11,647 nucleotides of DNA, taken from contig JAFZCF010000144.1 of the NCBI GenBank assembly GCA_017552165.1, positions 1 to 11,647 on the forward strand, read 5' to 3'. The DNA is from Clostridia bacterium. GTDB taxonomy: Bacteria > Bacillota_A > Clostridia > Oscillospirales > CAG-272. The notes below the pieces were generated by a model, which worked only from the letters and a program-made list of their open reading frames with translations, ran no database searches and was not told the DNA's origin. Every line of letters begins with the position of its first letter. Within the stretch, counting starts at the first letter, position 1. Below are positions 1 to 7,128 of the stretch, piece after piece. The position numbers and the translations under genes were made by a program.

Positions 1-46
1 CCGTTTTTTCCTGTCCTTCAGGCGAAACCCAATCGATCAAGCGCAT
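1..46 (-). CDS. 5' end of an unidentified protein (partial, runs off left edge)
   Basis: An ATG at 44-46 on the minus strand opens a frame that stays open to the window edge, giving only 15 residues (MRLIDWVSPEGQEKT). A GGAG Shine-Dalgarno sequence lies at 55-58, eight bases before the ATG, which supports a real start. It follows lpdA by 55 bases with no hairpin terminator visible between them, so it may be cotranscribed with the glycine cleavage operon. The fragment is too short to assign a family, and a chance short frame cannot be excluded. Confidence 0.5.
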   Translation of the reverse strand, partial: MRLIDWVSPEGQEKT

Positions 47-101
47 AATCAAAACTCCGAAATTATGGAAAACTACAACGTATCATCATGTATGGCAGTG
101 C

Positions 102-1466
102 CTATCCCAGTTTCGCCGAGAGGTCTTCGAGCGCGGCAGTCATGGTCTCTTCAAAAGTCGGGTGCGGACGCATGGCTCTGAGCATGTCTTCGGGCGTCAT
201 GCCGTTTGCGATCGCCTCTCCCCACGAGCCGATCATGTCAGACGCGTTCTCGCACATGAACTGCACTCCGAGGATCTTTCGCGTTTCCGCGTGCGCGACG
301 ACTTTCATAAACCCGCGCGCCCCGTTCACAATGACCGTGCGCCCGTTTGAAAACGTCGTCGCCTTTCCGGTTTTCACAGGGACGCCGGCGTCCTTCGCTT
401 CCTGTTCCGTCAGACCGACGGAGGCGATCTCCGGGCGGGTGTAAACGCAGGACGGAACGACCGAGAGATCGACGGCGTTCCGCTTCCCCGCTATCACGTT
501 GACGGCGTATATTCCCTGCGCGGTCGCAACGTGGGCAAGCTGTATCTTTGACGAGACGTCCCCGACGGCGTAAACGCCCTCGACCGACGTTTCAAAGTTT
601 TCGTTGACCTTTATACGGCGGCCGTCTGTTTCGGGCGCAATTCCTTCGCCGAAAAGACCGTCGGTATAGGGACGCCTGCCGATCGCGCACAATACGGCCT
701 CGGCCTCGACGCAGGTCGGCTTTCCGCCGGATTCAAAGTTAACGGAAAGGATCGCGCCGTCCTTTGTCACAGACCTGACCATCGCACCGGTGTAAACGCC
801 GACGCCGCGCTTTTTCATGATCATCGCGAGATTCTGACCGATCTCCCTGTCGAACTGAGGCAGAAGACGATCAAGACCCTCGACGACGGTCACCCGGATG
901 CCGAGATCGCAGAAGAAAGTGGTGAACTCCACGCCGATGACGCCGCCGCCTATTATGACTATCGACCCGAACGACGAAGCGTCCGACAGGAGCTCGTCGG
1001 AGGTCATGACGCCCGGAAGATCGAGCCCGGGGATCGGCGGACGCGCCGGCACAGACCCCGTCGCGATGAGAACGTTTTCCGCCGTTATTACTGCCTCGCC
1101 GACCTCGACGGTATGCTTTGCCGTGATTTTTCCAAACCCGCGCAGGAGCGTCACTCCCGAGGTTTTCAGGAGCGCCTCGACCCCTCCGCGGAGCTTTTCG
1201 ACCGTCTGACGCTTATATTCGTACATGGCGCAGAGATCGTATGAAGGATCGCAGACGACGCCGACGGACGCTCCGTTTTTCGCCTCGTTATAAAGGGATG
1301 AGGCGTGGAGAAGCGCCTTCGTCGGGATGCAGCCGCGGTTGAGGCACGTTCCGCCCGGAAGGTCCTTTTCGACGAGCGCGGTTTTAAGCCCGAGCTTTGC
1401 GGCGCGCACCGCCGCCTCGTAGCCGCCGGGACCGCCGCCAATCACAATAAGATCGTAATCGTACAT
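102..1466 (-). CDS. lpdA: Dihydrolipoyl dehydrogenase (L-protein / E3)
   Basis: This 454-residue cytoplasmic flavoprotein reoxidises dihydrolipoyl groups with NAD+, here most likely the lipoyl arm of GcvH from the same operon. The N-terminal FAD-binding motif GGGPGG is at residues 10-15. The redox-active disulfide is C41 and C46 in GGTCLNRGCIPTK. A second Rossmann motif, IIGGGVIGVE, binds NAD, and the AVGD motif of the second FAD contact follows. The C-terminal dimerisation domain ends with the catalytic HPTFEE motif (H435 and E440). There is no N-terminal lipoyl domain, so this is the short form. The ATG at 1466 has an AGGAG site at 1474-1478 with a 7-base spacer, inside the end of the lplA region. 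The gap from the lplA stop codon is only one base. The same enzyme could also serve pyruvate or branched-chain dehydrogenases, but none is encoded here. Confidence 0.96.
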   Translation of the reverse strand: MYDYDLIVIGGGPGGYEAAVRAAKLGLKTALVEKDLPGGTCLNRGCIPTKALLHASSLYNEAKNGASVGVVCDPSYDLCAMYEYKRQTVEKLRGGVEALLKTSGVTLLRGFGKITAKHTVEVGEAVITAENVLIATGSVPARPPIPGLDLPGVMTSDELLSDASSFGSIVIIGGGVIGVEFTTFFCDLGIRVTVVEGLDRLLPQFDREIGQNLAMIMKKRGVGVYTGAMVRSVTKDGAILSVNFESGGKPTCVEAEAVLCAIGRRPYTDGLFGEGIAPETDGRRIKVNENFETSVEGVYAVGDVSSKIQLAHVATAQGIYAVNVIAGKRNAVDLSVVPSCVYTRPEIASVGLTEQEAKDAGVPVKTGKATTFSNGRTVIVNGARGFMKVVAHAETRKILGVQFMCENASDMIGSWGEAIANGMTPEDMLRAMRPHPTFEETMTAALEDLSAKLG

Positions 1467-1467
1467 T

Positions 1468-2442
1468 TCAGATCTCCTGTTCCGATAACATCAGAATAAT
1501 GTCCCGCGCGTGCGGGATGCCGCAGGATTCTATCCTGCGCGAAAGCTCTTCGGCCGAAAAACGGCAGCCGCGGATCGCCGCGCAGATTTTTTCGGCCGTT
1601 TCGTGATCCATGTCGTCAGTATAGACCGCCGCCTCTTCGACGTAACCGCGGTCGGCGACGATCTGCAGTTCTATCCCGCCCCACGGGAATCTCTTTTCGC
1701 AGCGGAAGGTCAGAGGAATGCGGCGGCCGAAAAGCCACTCGTCGCTCGAATAACGCTCCGTAAGGGCCGCGACAGCAGTCTCGTCTATCGGTCCGAAGGA
1801 CTCGGAACTGCGGCCGTAAACCTCCGAAAAAGCGGTTTTAAGCGCGGATCTGAGCGCCTCAACCGTGATCGAGGGCTCGATTTCGCGGAGATTAACAACC
1901 CTTGAGCGGACGCTTTTAACTCCCTTGGTTTCGAGCTTTGCCGCAGGCGGGCTGAGATATCTCCCCATGCGCGCGGTGTCGACGTCAACTAGCAGAGTGC
2001 CGTGGTGATACGATCTGCCCTCGTGACGGTAAAACGCGTTGCCGGAAAACTTTTTCCCTGACGCGAGCAGATCGTTCCTGCCGGAGCGCTCGGTCGATAT
2101 ACCGAGCGAGCCGCAGGCGGCGCCGATGACGTTAAGCTGTCTGTCTAGGTCGTAGTCCGCGGTTTTCATGATAAACGTGAAATTGAGATTTCCGGTGTCA
2201 TGATAAACAGCGCCCCCGCCGGAAAGCCGCCTCGCGAGCCGGCCGCCTTCCCTTCTGAGGAGATCGGCGCGGCATTCCGCCCAGGCGTTCTGATTCCTGC
2301 CGATAACGACGGTCCGCTCGTTCTGCCACAAGTACAGAATGCAGCACCCGTCAGAAACGGATTCCAGCAGGTGCTGCTCTGTCGCAAGATTGCGGTACGG
2401 ATCGAGCCCGTCGCTTTCAAAGGTCAAAAGCCGGTCGATCAT
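1468..2442 (-). CDS. lplA: Lipoate-protein ligase A
   Basis: The 324-residue protein belongs to the biotin/lipoate ligase fold and activates free lipoate with ATP, then transfers it to a lysine on an acceptor such as GcvH. The family motifs are in order: RRLSGGGAVYHD (71-82), the GKKFSGNAF stretch with the expected catalytic lysine K131, and HHGTLLVD (146-153). A C-terminal accessory domain follows, as in E. coli LplA. Its ATG overlaps the gcvPB stop codon by four bases (ATGA at 2439-2442), and no clear Shine-Dalgarno sequence precedes it, so translation probably depends on coupling to gcvPB. Position between gcvPB and lpdA points to GcvH as the main substrate, though this is inference. An octanoyl-transferase role of the LipM type is an alternative; the extra C-terminal domain and scavenging-type motifs favour LplA. 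Confidence 0.92.
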   Translation of the reverse strand: MIDRLLTFESDGLDPYRNLATEQHLLESVSDGCCILYLWQNERTVVIGRNQNAWAECRADLLRREGGRLARRLSGGGAVYHDTGNLNFTFIMKTADYDLDRQLNVIGAACGSLGISTERSGRNDLLASGKKFSGNAFYRHEGRSYHHGTLLVDVDTARMGRYLSPPAAKLETKGVKSVRSRVVNLREIEPSITVEALRSALKTAFSEVYGRSSESFGPIDETAVAALTERYSSDEWLFGRRIPLTFRCEKRFPWGGIELQIVADRGYVEEAAVYTDDMDHETAEKICAAIRGCRFSAEELSRRIESCGIPHARDIILMLSEQEI

Positions 2443-3842
2443 TCAAAAGAATATCTGACAACGGGATTGCGCGCCGCCTTGACCTCGTCGGGCCGTCCTA
2501 TCGGAGTGCCGTGAGGCGAGCTATGCATATATCCGGGATCGGATTTACCGAGATCGTAAAGCCGGCGGAACGCGTCCGCGGCCATATCGAGGGTCTCCTT
2601 GCTCTCCGTCTCCGTCGGCTCGAGCATAAGCGCCTCGTGCACTATGAGCGGGAAATACATCGTCGGCGGATGCATGCCGCAGTCGATGAGAGATTTCGCC
2701 ACGTCGAGCGCAGAAACGCCCGTCTCCTTTTCGTATTCCGAAAGATCGAGGACGAACTCGTGCATGCAGATGCGGTCAAACGCAGGCTCAAACGTGCCTT
2801 TTATCCTGTGCATGAGATAATTCGCGTTGAGGACCGCGTTTGTAGAGGCCTCTTTTATCCCTTCGCGCCCGAGCGTCAGGACGTAGGCGAGCGCGCGGAC
2901 ACAGACGAGGAAATTGCCCATAAACGCGCGCACCTGAACGCTTCCGGGCTTTTCCATAAGCGCGGAATGCGGCAGGAAGGGTTTAAGGAATTCTTTGCAT
3001 CCTACGGCTCCGGCGCCGGGTCCTCCTCCGCCGTGCGGCGTTGCGAACGTCTTGTGCAGGTTAAGATGCACGCAGTCGAATCCCATATCTCCGGGACGAA
3101 CGACTCCCATTATCGCGTTGAGGTTGGCTCCGTCGTAATAGCAGAGACCTCCCGCGCCGTGAACGAGTTTCGTTATTTCGAGGATGTTTTCGTCAAAAAT
3201 GCCGACCGTGTTGGGATTCGTCAGCATGAGCCCCGCGGTGTCGTCGCCGAGAACTTTCTTCAGTTCCCCGATATCCACGCAGCCGTCGGGCGCCGACGGG
3301 ACGTTGACGACCTGATAGCCGCACATAGCCGCCGTCGCGGGGTTGGTCCCGTGGGCAGAGTCCGGCACTATGATCTTTGTACGCTTTGAGTCTTTTCTTG
3401 AGTCGTGATACTGTTTTATCAGAAGGACGCCGGTAAACTCTCCGTGCGCGCCCGCCGCGGGCTGGAACGTCATGCCGTCCATTCCGGTGATCTCACAGAG
3501 ACTTTTGCGGAGTTTTTCGAGCACTTCGAGCGAGCCGCCGACCGTTTCTTTCGGCGCGAGAGGATGAACGTTTGTAAATCCCTCAAGCGCCGCGGCCTCC
3601 TCGTCTATGCGCGGATTGTATTTCATCGTGCAGGAGCCGAGGGGATAAAACCCGCTGTTGACGCCGTAAACCTGTTTGTTCAGCTCGGTATAGTGCCTTG
3701 AAATGTCTGTTTCGCTGAGTTCGGGCAGGCGCGGCGCGTGTTCGCGGGCAAGACCCGACGGCAAGGAAACGGGCTCAACGTCGCACTTGGGAAGGATACT
3801 GCAACCGCGTCCGGGGACGCTTTTTTCGAATATCAGTTTCAT
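2439..3842 (-). CDS. gcvPB: Glycine dehydrogenase (decarboxylating) subunit 2, P-protein beta
   Basis: This 467-residue subunit carries the pyridoxal phosphate site of the glycine decarboxylase. With GcvPA it releases CO2 from glycine and loads the aminomethyl group on lipoyl-GcvH. Visible family motifs include GSCTMKYNP (69-77), QPAAGAHGE (about 127-135), DSAHGTNPA (161-169), YDGANLN (236-242) and LHKTFATPHGGGGPG, in which K264 is the expected PLP-binding lysine. An open frame continues upstream to 3911, but the ATG at 3842 is chosen because it has a very strong AAGGAGGT site at 3849-3856 with a 6-base spacer, gives the usual KLIFEKS-type start, and overlaps the gcvPA stop by four bases. The split into two subunits is typical of Firmicutes and thermophiles, in contrast to the single-chain GcvP of enterobacteria. 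Confidence 0.96.
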   Translation of the reverse strand: MKLIFEKSVPGRGCSILPKCDVEPVSLPSGLAREHAPRLPELSETDISRHYTELNKQVYGVNSGFYPLGSCTMKYNPRIDEEAAALEGFTNVHPLAPKETVGGSLEVLEKLRKSLCEITGMDGMTFQPAAGAHGEFTGVLLIKQYHDSRKDSKRTKIIVPDSAHGTNPATAAMCGYQVVNVPSAPDGCVDIGELKKVLGDDTAGLMLTNPNTVGIFDENILEITKLVHGAGGLCYYDGANLNAIMGVVRPGDMGFDCVHLNLHKTFATPHGGGGPGAGAVGCKEFLKPFLPHSALMEKPGSVQVRAFMGNFLVCVRALAYVLTLGREGIKEASTNAVLNANYLMHRIKGTFEPAFDRICMHEFVLDLSEYEKETGVSALDVAKSLIDCGMHPPTMYFPLIVHEALMLEPTETESKETLDMAADAFRRLYDLGKSDPGYMHSSPHGTPIGRPDEVKAARNPVVRYSFE

Positions 3843-5152
3843 GCGAGCACCTCCTTCACCACCGAAACGACCTCGTCGAGCTTTTCTTTGCTGACCTTTT
3901 CGGTCACGCACCAGAGCATTCCGCCGTCATAAGGCAGACCGGAAAGGATGTTCTTTTGCATGAGAGCCGCCTCAATCGCCTCTGTCTTGGGCATATCGAG
4001 CAGGAATTCGTGGAAGAATTCGCCGCCGTAACGCCGGCTGACGCCTTTGATACCGCAAAGCGCCTTTTCGAGATAATGCGCCTTTGCCATAGACTGGCGC
4101 GCGGCCTCGGCCATTCCGTCGGGACCCATCGTCGCCATATAAAGGCCGGCGGTCAGCGCGCAGAGCGCCTCGTTCGAGCAGATGTTCGAACTCGCTTTTT
4201 CGCGCCGGATATGCTGCTCTCTCGCCTGAAGCGAAAGAACGAAGGCCCTGTTCCCGGCGTCGTCGGTTGTTTCGCCGACGATACGTCCCGGAAGTTTGCG
4301 GATATTTTTCATCGTTGTAGTCATAAAACCGAGATAAGGTCCGCCGAAACCGATCGGCATGCCGAGCGGCTGACCCTCGCCGACCGCGATATCCGCGCCG
4401 CAGTCTCTCGGGGATTTCATTATCGAAAGAGCGATCGGGTTGCATCCCATCACGAACATCGCGCCCGCCGAGTGGACGATCTCGCCGAGCTCTTTGGCGT
4501 CTTCGAACAGCCCGAAGAAATTCGGCTGCTGCAGATAGAACGACGCGACGCCGTCGTTGAGAAGCGATCTCAGGGCGTCCCTGTCGGTTTTTCCGTCCTT
4601 CATCGGCACGACGACGAGCTCGTCGTTTGTGCCGTAGCAATACGTCCGGACGGTGTTGATAACGTCGGGATGAGCGGTTTCCGATATCAGCGTGACGCGG
4701 CGTTTGCGGTCGCGGCACATTGCCGCCGCCTCAGCCGCGGCCGTCGCGCCGTCATATACCGACGCGTTTGAAACGTCCATGCCAGTGAGCTCCGAGATCA
4801 TCGTCTGATACTCGAAAATGGACTGCAGGACACCCTGGCTTATCTCCGCCTGATACGGAGTATACGCGGTAAGAAACTCTTCCTTTGCCGGTATATACTT
4901 CACTATCGACGGAATGTAATGGTCATATGCTCCGGCTCCGCGCAGCACCGTGCCGAAAACGGTGTTTTTCGACGCCGTTTTTTTCATCGCTTCACGGACT
5001 TCGAGTTCGCTCATGCCTTCCGGCAGATCAAGCGGCCGGTCGAGGATCATGCTTTCCGGTACGTCCCGGTAAAGTTCGCGGTATGAAGAAAGACCTATCG
5101 CCCCGAGCATTTCGCGGCGCTGTTCCTCCGTTGAAGGAACGTAACTGCCCAT
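3839..5152 (-). CDS. gcvPA: Glycine dehydrogenase (decarboxylating) subunit 1, P-protein alpha
   Basis: This 437-residue protein is the alpha half of the two-subunit P-protein and has close to the usual length for the family. It has the PLP-enzyme fold but lacks the cofactor lysine, which lies in GcvPB. The N-terminus (MGSYVPSTEEQRREMLGAIG) matches the family's typical start, and PYQAEISQGVLQSIFEYQT, DVSNASVYDGATAAAEAA and GEGQPLGMPIGFGGPYLGF follow in the expected order. The start at 5152 has a GGAGG site at 5160-5164 inside the end of gcvH, with a 7-base spacer, and lies two bases after the gcvH stop. The stop codon overlaps the gcvPB start, consistent with equimolar translation of the two subunits. 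Confidence 0.96.
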   Translation of the reverse strand: MGSYVPSTEEQRREMLGAIGLSSYRELYRDVPESMILDRPLDLPEGMSELEVREAMKKTASKNTVFGTVLRGAGAYDHYIPSIVKYIPAKEEFLTAYTPYQAEISQGVLQSIFEYQTMISELTGMDVSNASVYDGATAAAEAAAMCRDRKRRVTLISETAHPDVINTVRTYCYGTNDELVVVPMKDGKTDRDALRSLLNDGVASFYLQQPNFFGLFEDAKELGEIVHSAGAMFVMGCNPIALSIMKSPRDCGADIAVGEGQPLGMPIGFGGPYLGFMTTTMKNIRKLPGRIVGETTDDAGNRAFVLSLQAREQHIRREKASSNICSNEALCALTAGLYMATMGPDGMAEAARQSMAKAHYLEKALCGIKGVSRRYGGEFFHEFLLDMPKTEAIEAALMQKNILSGLPYDGGMLWCVTEKVSKEKLDEVVSVVKEVLA

Positions 5153-5154
5153 AT

Positions 5155-5529
5155 TTACGCCTCCGCGCAGAACGCTTCGTATTCTGAAGCGCTCAACAGC
5201 TCATCGGTCTCTGAAACTCCAGAAACTTTGATTATCCATGCGCCGTACGGGTCTTCGTTCAGCTTTTCCGGAGAGTCAAGAAGCTCTTCGTTTATTTCGG
5301 CGACCGTCCCGGTGACCGGGCAAAGCATGTCGGAGACCGCCTTGACGGACTCGAGATCCCCGAAAGATTCTCCTGTGACGACCGCGTCGCCCACCTGAGG
5401 CATGTTTACGAATACGATGTCTCCCATCGCGTCCTGAGCGTAATCGGAAATGCCTATAACGCAAAGTCCGTCTTCCTCGGCGACCCACTCGTGGTCGCGG
5501 CTGTATTTGAGTTCTGTTTTGATGTTCAT
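5155..5529 (-). CDS. gcvH: Glycine cleavage system H protein
   Basis: This 124-residue lipoyl carrier shuttles the aminomethyl group among P, T and L proteins. The lipoyl-domain signature is clear: GDLESVKAVSD with K63 as the predicted lipoylation site, matching the position in E. coli GcvH, and flanking HEW and GISDYAQDAMGDIVFV strands typical of the family. Length is normal. The ATG at 5529 has a strong AAGGAGG site at 5538-5544 with an 8-base spacer. It sits 35 bases after gcvT and two bases before gcvPA. The LplA encoded downstream could modify K63. H-like proteins used in lipoyl relay are a remote alternative, unlikely given the full gcv context. Confidence 0.97.
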   Translation of the reverse strand: MNIKTELKYSRDHEWVAEEDGLCVIGISDYAQDAMGDIVFVNMPQVGDAVVTGESFGDLESVKAVSDMLCPVTGTVAEINEELLDSPEKLNEDPYGAWIIKVSGVSETDELLSASEYEAFCAEA

Positions 5530-5564
5530 TATGTTTTCCTCCTTAATCGGATGTTTGTTTATGT

Positions 5565-6800
5565 TTATTTTGCAATAACGGGAACCGCGTAAGGCGGCAC
5601 GTTGTTGATCAAATGTTTCTGCGGAATAACTGCTCTCAGGCGCCTGCCGCGTACGTCGACCTCGACCTCGCCGTTTACCGGGACGTCGGACGATATGTAG
5701 GCGATGCCGATTGCGCGCTTACCCGTTTCCGGCAAAAGCCTGACGTCGGCGCCTTCGCCTTCCGTCAGATAGTACGGGATCATCGTTCCGCTCGTGACCC
5801 AGCCGATCATTTCGCCGTTACGGTAAATCTCCATTCCGTGGCGCATCACACCCCGGTCGATGAGCGCGATGGGGCGTACCTGCTTCGGAAGCACGTCCAT
5901 GGCCTCGCGCGTGAAACTGCCGGAGCGGAAGGCCGCCTGAGCCTCCGACTGTTTAAGAAGCGCTTTGCGGCCGACAAAATCGCCTTTTGATTCGTCGAAC
6001 GATACGGCGAATTTGGCAAGCGAGAGCGCGAATATCGGCATGGGATTCCCTTCAACGTCGGTCCCCATTTCATCTCCGTAAAGCGGAAGCATGCCCTCCG
6101 TGCGCAGAGTGTCGCGGGCGCCGAGCCCCGCGGGCTTTGCTCCGAGACCGACAAGCCGGTCCCACGCCCATTCTGCGTCTTCGTTTTTGAGAAACAGCTC
6201 GTAGCCGACCGGCTCGGCCGTATATCCTGTCCTTGCAATGCGGACTTCACGGCCCTCGAGCATCATTGTGCTGAGTGAATTGCGTTTCGGTCCCGTAACT
6301 TCGACGCCTCCCGAGAGCACCGAGAGCATCTCCGAGCTCTTTGGACCCTGAACGGCTATCGAGACCGTTTCGTTTGTTATATTCCTTACGACGCAGTCGT
6401 ATTTCTTTACGATCGGCGAAAGATACGCGAGATCCTTGTCGGTGTTCGCCGCGTTCACGACGAGCAGAAAACAGTCCTCCTCAAAACGGTAAAGATAAGC
6501 GTCGTCAACCGCGCCACCGTCTTCCGTCGGAATTATGCAGTATTGCGCCCTGTTGACTTCAAGGGCGGATACGTTGCTCGACAGAACGTGCTGAAGAAAA
6601 GCAACGCGCTCGGGGCCTTCGACAATAAGACGCCCCATGTGCGAAACGTCAAAAAGCGAGCAGCAAGATCTCGTGTAAAGATGCTCCGCAACTATCCCCT
6701 CCGGATACTGGATGGGCATTTCCCATCCGCCGAAATCCACCATCGTGGCTCCGGATCTTACGTGGACGTCATACAAAAGCGTTCGTTTAAGTTCACTCAT
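5565..6800 (-). CDS. gcvT: Aminomethyltransferase, glycine cleavage T protein
   Basis: The T protein moves the methylene carbon from aminomethyl-GcvH to tetrahydrofolate, releasing ammonia and 5,10-methylene-THF. Family landmarks are VDFGGWEMPIQYP near residue 21, SLFDVSHMG near 48, a VNAANTDKD segment, VQGPKS, and the C-terminal GARDTLRTEGMLPLYGDE with GWVTSGT. At 411 residues it is longer than the usual 360-375. The excess comes from short insertions after the KALLKQ segment, after TSGTMIPYY, and a tail at the C-terminus. The open frame extends to 6998, but the start at 6800 is chosen because AGGAG lies at 6808-6812 with a 7-base spacer, the N-terminus then matches the family, and the upstream part would overlap the promoter. 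It is the first gene of the operon. Confidence 0.95.
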   Translation of the reverse strand: MSELKRTLLYDVHVRSGATMVDFGGWEMPIQYPEGIVAEHLYTRSCCSLFDVSHMGRLIVEGPERVAFLQHVLSSNVSALEVNRAQYCIIPTEDGGAVDDAYLYRFEEDCFLLVVNAANTDKDLAYLSPIVKKYDCVVRNITNETVSIAVQGPKSSEMLSVLSGGVEVTGPKRNSLSTMMLEGREVRIARTGYTAEPVGYELFLKNEDAEWAWDRLVGLGAKPAGLGARDTLRTEGMLPLYGDEMGTDVEGNPMPIFALSLAKFAVSFDESKGDFVGRKALLKQSEAQAAFRSGSFTREAMDVLPKQVRPIALIDRGVMRHGMEIYRNGEMIGWVTSGTMIPYYLTEGEGADVRLLPETGKRAIGIAYISSDVPVNGEVEVDVRGRRLRAVIPQKHLINNVPPYAVPVIAK

Positions 6801-6908
6801 ACCGATTCTCCTGTGAGATGTTTTTCTGGCGTTCCTTGTCTCCCGATCAGGGAAAAAAGACCGCCGTGATGATAATAATCGGGATCCCTTGTATCCATTC
6901 AATCCCAA
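6801..6908 (-). promoter_or_regulatory. 5' leader of the gcv operon with alternative hairpins
   Basis: The predicted transcript has about 107 bases before gcvT. TCCCGAT (minus strand, 6878-6884) pairs perfectly with ATCGGGA (6841-6847) to give a 7-bp stem around a 30-base loop. Part of the same arm (CCGATT, 6877-6882) is also complementary to AATCGG (6802-6807), directly between the Shine-Dalgarno and the ATG, so the two pairings exclude each other. TCTC and GAGA flank the Shine-Dalgarno and could form a small 4-bp hairpin over it. An 8-base palindrome GGGATCCC lies at 6881-6888. No glycine riboswitch core was recognised. Regulatory function is inference from pairing alone. Confidence 0.35.
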
Positions 6909-6914
6909 ATTTTT

Positions 6915-6943
6915 ATTATACCACTTTCCGAGTTGAAAATCAA
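6915..6943 (-). promoter_or_regulatory. Sigma-A promoter of the gcv operon
   Basis: On the minus strand, TTGATT (6938-6943) and a perfect TATAAT (6915-6920) are separated by exactly 17 bases. This places transcription start near 6908, about 107 bases before gcvT. An imperfectly supported inverted repeat, GCCGT at 6944-6948 and ACGGC at 6959-6963, touches the upstream side of the -35 box and could be an operator or chance. Confidence 0.8.
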
Positions 6944-7018
6944 GCCGTAAACGCCCCGACGGCGCGTAAGTCCGATTATTTGTTTTTGAGTTTTTCACTC
7001 CCGTTTCGGCCGCAATTA

Positions 7019-7047
7019 TTGCTTTTAACTGAACGTTATGATATAAT
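7019..7047 (+). promoter_or_regulatory. Extended -10 promoter of the nucleotide-turnover operon
   Basis: A perfect TATAAT at 7042-7047 is preceded by TG at 7039-7040, forming the extended -10 TGATATAAT. A weak -35 (TTGCTT, 7019-7024) sits 17 bases upstream. Transcription should begin near 7054, which rules out the in-frame GTG at 7051 as the start of the first gene. Confidence 0.75.
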
Positions 7048-7053
7048 AAAGTG

Positions 7054-7128
7054 GCTGGACAGCGCGCCCCGGCAAATCAGTTTACAAGCCGAAACCGCAA
7101 TCTGTCCCGACTGAAATGGAAACAAAAA
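7054..7128 (+). promoter_or_regulatory. Short structured 5' leader
   Basis: The predicted 75-base leader contains GGACAG (7057-7062) complementary to CTGTCC (7102-7107), enclosing an inner CGGC (7070-7073) and GCCG (7088-7091) pair. This could form a hairpin close to the transcript's 5' end. The Shine-Dalgarno before the 7129 start is weak (GGA near 7118-7120). No known riboswitch class was recognised. Confidence 0.25.

Noticed and set aside
88..444. 118-residue plus-strand frame opposite the end of lpdA
   Set aside because: It overlaps the lpdA catalytic C-terminus on the other strand, with no ribosome binding site or domain.
2511..3389. 292-residue plus-strand open frame opposite gcvPB
   Set aside because: It mirrors gcvPB in a GC-rich region, has no recognisable domain, and the opposite strand carries clear family motifs including the PLP lysine.
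3843..3911. N-terminal extension of gcvPB by 23 residues
   Set aside because: The added residues are basic and unlike the family, and the ATG at 3842 has a much stronger ribosome binding site.
3956..4771. 271-residue plus-strand and 248-residue minus-strand alternative frames inside gcvPA
   Set aside because: Both are Arg/His-rich products typical of shadow frames and have no family features; gcvPA itself is unambiguous.
6846..6884. Intrinsic terminator (attenuator) ending at the T run in the gcv leader
   Set aside because: The six-T run on the minus strand is not preceded by a convincing GC-rich hairpin; it falls in the loop of the 7-bp stem.
6801..6908. Glycine riboswitch in the gcvT leader
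   Set aside because: The conserved core sequences of that riboswitch class could not be found in the 107-base leader, which is also short for a tandem aptamer.
6801..6998. N-terminal extension of gcvT by 66 residues
   Set aside because: It would run through the predicted promoter and leader, and the start at 6800 has a good AGGAG site and family-like N-terminus.
7051..7128. GTG at 7051 as start of the fusion gene
   Set aside because: It lies only four bases after the -10 box, upstream of the expected transcription start.
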